The notes under the pieces were generated by a model. That model was not told the origin of the DNA and searched no databases. It was given only the letters and a program-made list of their open reading frames with translations. The translations under genes were made by a program, and so were the position numbers. Source: Ruminococcaceae bacterium UBA3818 (GTDB taxonomy: Bacteria > Bacillota > Clostridia > Oscillospirales > Ruminococcaceae). Taken from it: DNA of 25,333 bases. Numbering within the stretch: the first letter of the stretch is position 1; each line of letters starts with the position of its first letter. Below are positions 24,752 to 25,333 of this stretch, one piece after another. Where the stretch lies: assembly GCA_002369315.1 (NCBI GenBank), contig DFDW01000008.1, forward strand, positions 3,904-29,236, given 5' to 3'.

Positions 24752-24960
24752 CTCCCTTTCACCGCAAGACTCTTTCCGTAATGGTTTTGCCAAGCCGCTA
24801 TTCCCATGCTTCCCGGCCCTACATGGCACGCAATACTGCAAGGCAAGGGAGAATAATCAATTCTTGCCCATCGAGAAATAAAGAAATTGGCAAAAAGATG
24901 TGAAACAACAGAACACTTCTTTGGGAAAACGTAATCAAATGACTCAAAAGCATAAACGCT
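24752..24960 (-). pseudogene. C-terminal remnant of a DegV-like (fatty-acid-binding) protein
   Basis: A frame without an ATG opens after a stop at 24963-24961 and reads SVYAFESFDYVFPKK, then SRWARIDYSPLPCSIACHVG, then PGSMGIAAW, before a TGA overlapping the acetyltransferase ribosome site. The H-x-GPG-x-x-GI motif preceded by hydrophobic residues is the C-terminal signature of DegV family proteins, in which that histidine/glycine loop lines the lipid head-group site. Only about 70 codons remain of a roughly 280-residue family, so this is a broken gene. The match is one motif, hence moderate confidence. Confidence 0.4.
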
Positions 24961-25019
24961 TCACCCCAGACCCGCTAAATTTAGCTGTGTGCCCTAGATA
25001 ATTGAGAGGTGAATGACAG

Positions 25020-25223
25020 TTACGCCTTTTCTTTCTGGGGCTGAAACCGAATTCCATTATCTCCAGGGTACGGCGTGTCGTGCTCTTCTCTTTCCAGCAA
25101 GCCATATGGAATCCCATCCGGAAAGGCGTCACAGGTTAATCCCATGCGCCGATGGATGCAATAACTGCACATCAGCACCCTTCCTCCTACATCGTCATAC
25201 CATCTTCTGTCTTCAAATAGCAT
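25020..25223 (-). CDS. small Cys-containing conserved-type protein of unknown function
   Basis: A 67-residue protein, MLFEDRRWYDDVGGRVLMCS at the start. It has a CSYC (C19, C22), C31 in TCDAFPDGIP and the tail HDTPYPGDNGIRF. The pattern C-x2-C-x8-CDAFPxGIP followed by PYPGDxGIRF is shared by small uncharacterised Bacillota proteins that I recall only as hypothetical, often with a Cys cluster that could hold metal. GAGGGAGA lies just before the ATG. It is located between a tRNA and the DegV-like remnant. No function is proposed. Confidence 0.65.
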   Translation of the reverse strand: MLFEDRRWYDDVGGRVLMCSYCIHRRMGLTCDAFPDGIPYGLLEREEHDTPYPGDNGIRFQPQKEKA

Positions 25224-25257
25224 TCATTCTCCCTCGTTTATTCAGTGTGTTATTAGC

Positions 25258-25306
25258 AAAAAAAGAAAGCCTATAAACTCGCTTAAACAGTGAATTTAAA
25301 GGCTTT
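25258..25306 (-). terminator. terminator after the tRNA gene
   Basis: On the minus strand AAAGCCT (25300-25306) pairs with AGGCTTT (25266-25272). A second TAAA/TTTA block extends it across one mismatch. A U7 run follows (25258-25264). It lies 5 nt after the tRNA 3' end. Confidence 0.85.
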
Positions 25307-25311
25307 TCTTT

Positions 25312-25333
25312 TGGCGGAGAAGGAGGGATTCGA
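25312..25333 (-). tRNA. tRNA 3' end, probably tRNA-Ser (rest beyond window)
   Basis: Read on the minus strand the last 22 nt are TCGAAT (end of the T-loop), CCCTC (T-stem), CTTCTCC (acceptor 3' strand), G73 and an encoded CCA. The acceptor would be GGAGAAG. This with G73 matches tRNA-Ser of Bacillota (for example the GCU isoacceptor), but the anticodon lies outside the window. The isotype is therefore an inference. Confidence 0.82.

Noticed and set aside
24974..24985. 12-bp palindrome GCTAAATTTAGC
   Set aside because: Too short and AT-rich, not near a promoter or with a T-run; likely chance.

Overview
The window reads as a chromosomal segment of a low- to mid-GC, endospore-lineage Bacillota, most probably a member of the Clostridia (perhaps Oscillospirales/Ruminococcaceae-like). 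This is inference from AGGAGG-type ribosome sites, sigma-A promoters, a tRNA-sensing T-box leader, a YtvI-like sporulation membrane protein, a Bacillus-type two-product aspartokinase and the general protein flavour. No plasmid or intact prophage is visible. Nearly everything is ordinary metabolism and transport, with a few decayed gene fragments.

Layout. 1-2679 (minus): pstS-pstC-pstA high-affinity phosphate uptake, running off the left edge. The PstS protein is circularly permuted. 2945-3991 (minus): an M42 metallo-aminopeptidase with its own promoter and terminator. 4031-4225: a remnant of a phage scaffold (GP20-like) gene. 4362-8208 (minus): a threonine-branch operon, ACT/HTH regulator-hom-thrB-lysC, with a strong promoter overlapped by a perfect 20-bp palindrome, and with an internal start in lysC for the beta subunit. 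8613-12480 (plus): ytvI-like permease, AbgT-family transporter and PepT-like M20 peptidase. 12593-15497 (minus): metNIQ methionine uptake preceded by a complete Met-specific T-box riboswitch. 15554-18247 (minus): a Ca2+-type P-type ATPase. 18379-22950 (plus): sbcD-sbcC plus an uncharacterised 143-residue gene. 23251-24066 (minus): a SWIM zinc-finger protein. 24308-24745 (minus): a GNAT acetyltransferase, next to a DegV-like C-terminal remnant. 25020-25223 (minus): a small Cys-containing protein. 25312-25333: the 3' end of a tRNA (probably Ser) on the minus strand.

How the parts work together. Phosphate, methionine and probably aminobenzoyl-glutamate or peptide-like compounds are imported by dedicated systems. 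The hom-thrB-lysC cluster makes homoserine phosphate from aspartate (thrC and asd are not in the window). The methionine importer is controlled by uncharged tRNA-Met through the T-box. The threonine operon is probably controlled by its first gene product, which combines an HTH with an amino-acid-sensing ACT domain, but that is inference. SbcCD processes DNA hairpins and double-strand ends.

Most interesting observations: the permuted PstS, the palindrome over the hom-operon promoter, the internal lysC start, the uncharacterised gene attached to sbcDC, and the SWIM protein. I see no CRISPR array, toxin-antitoxin pair, intact insertion sequence or clear defence system.
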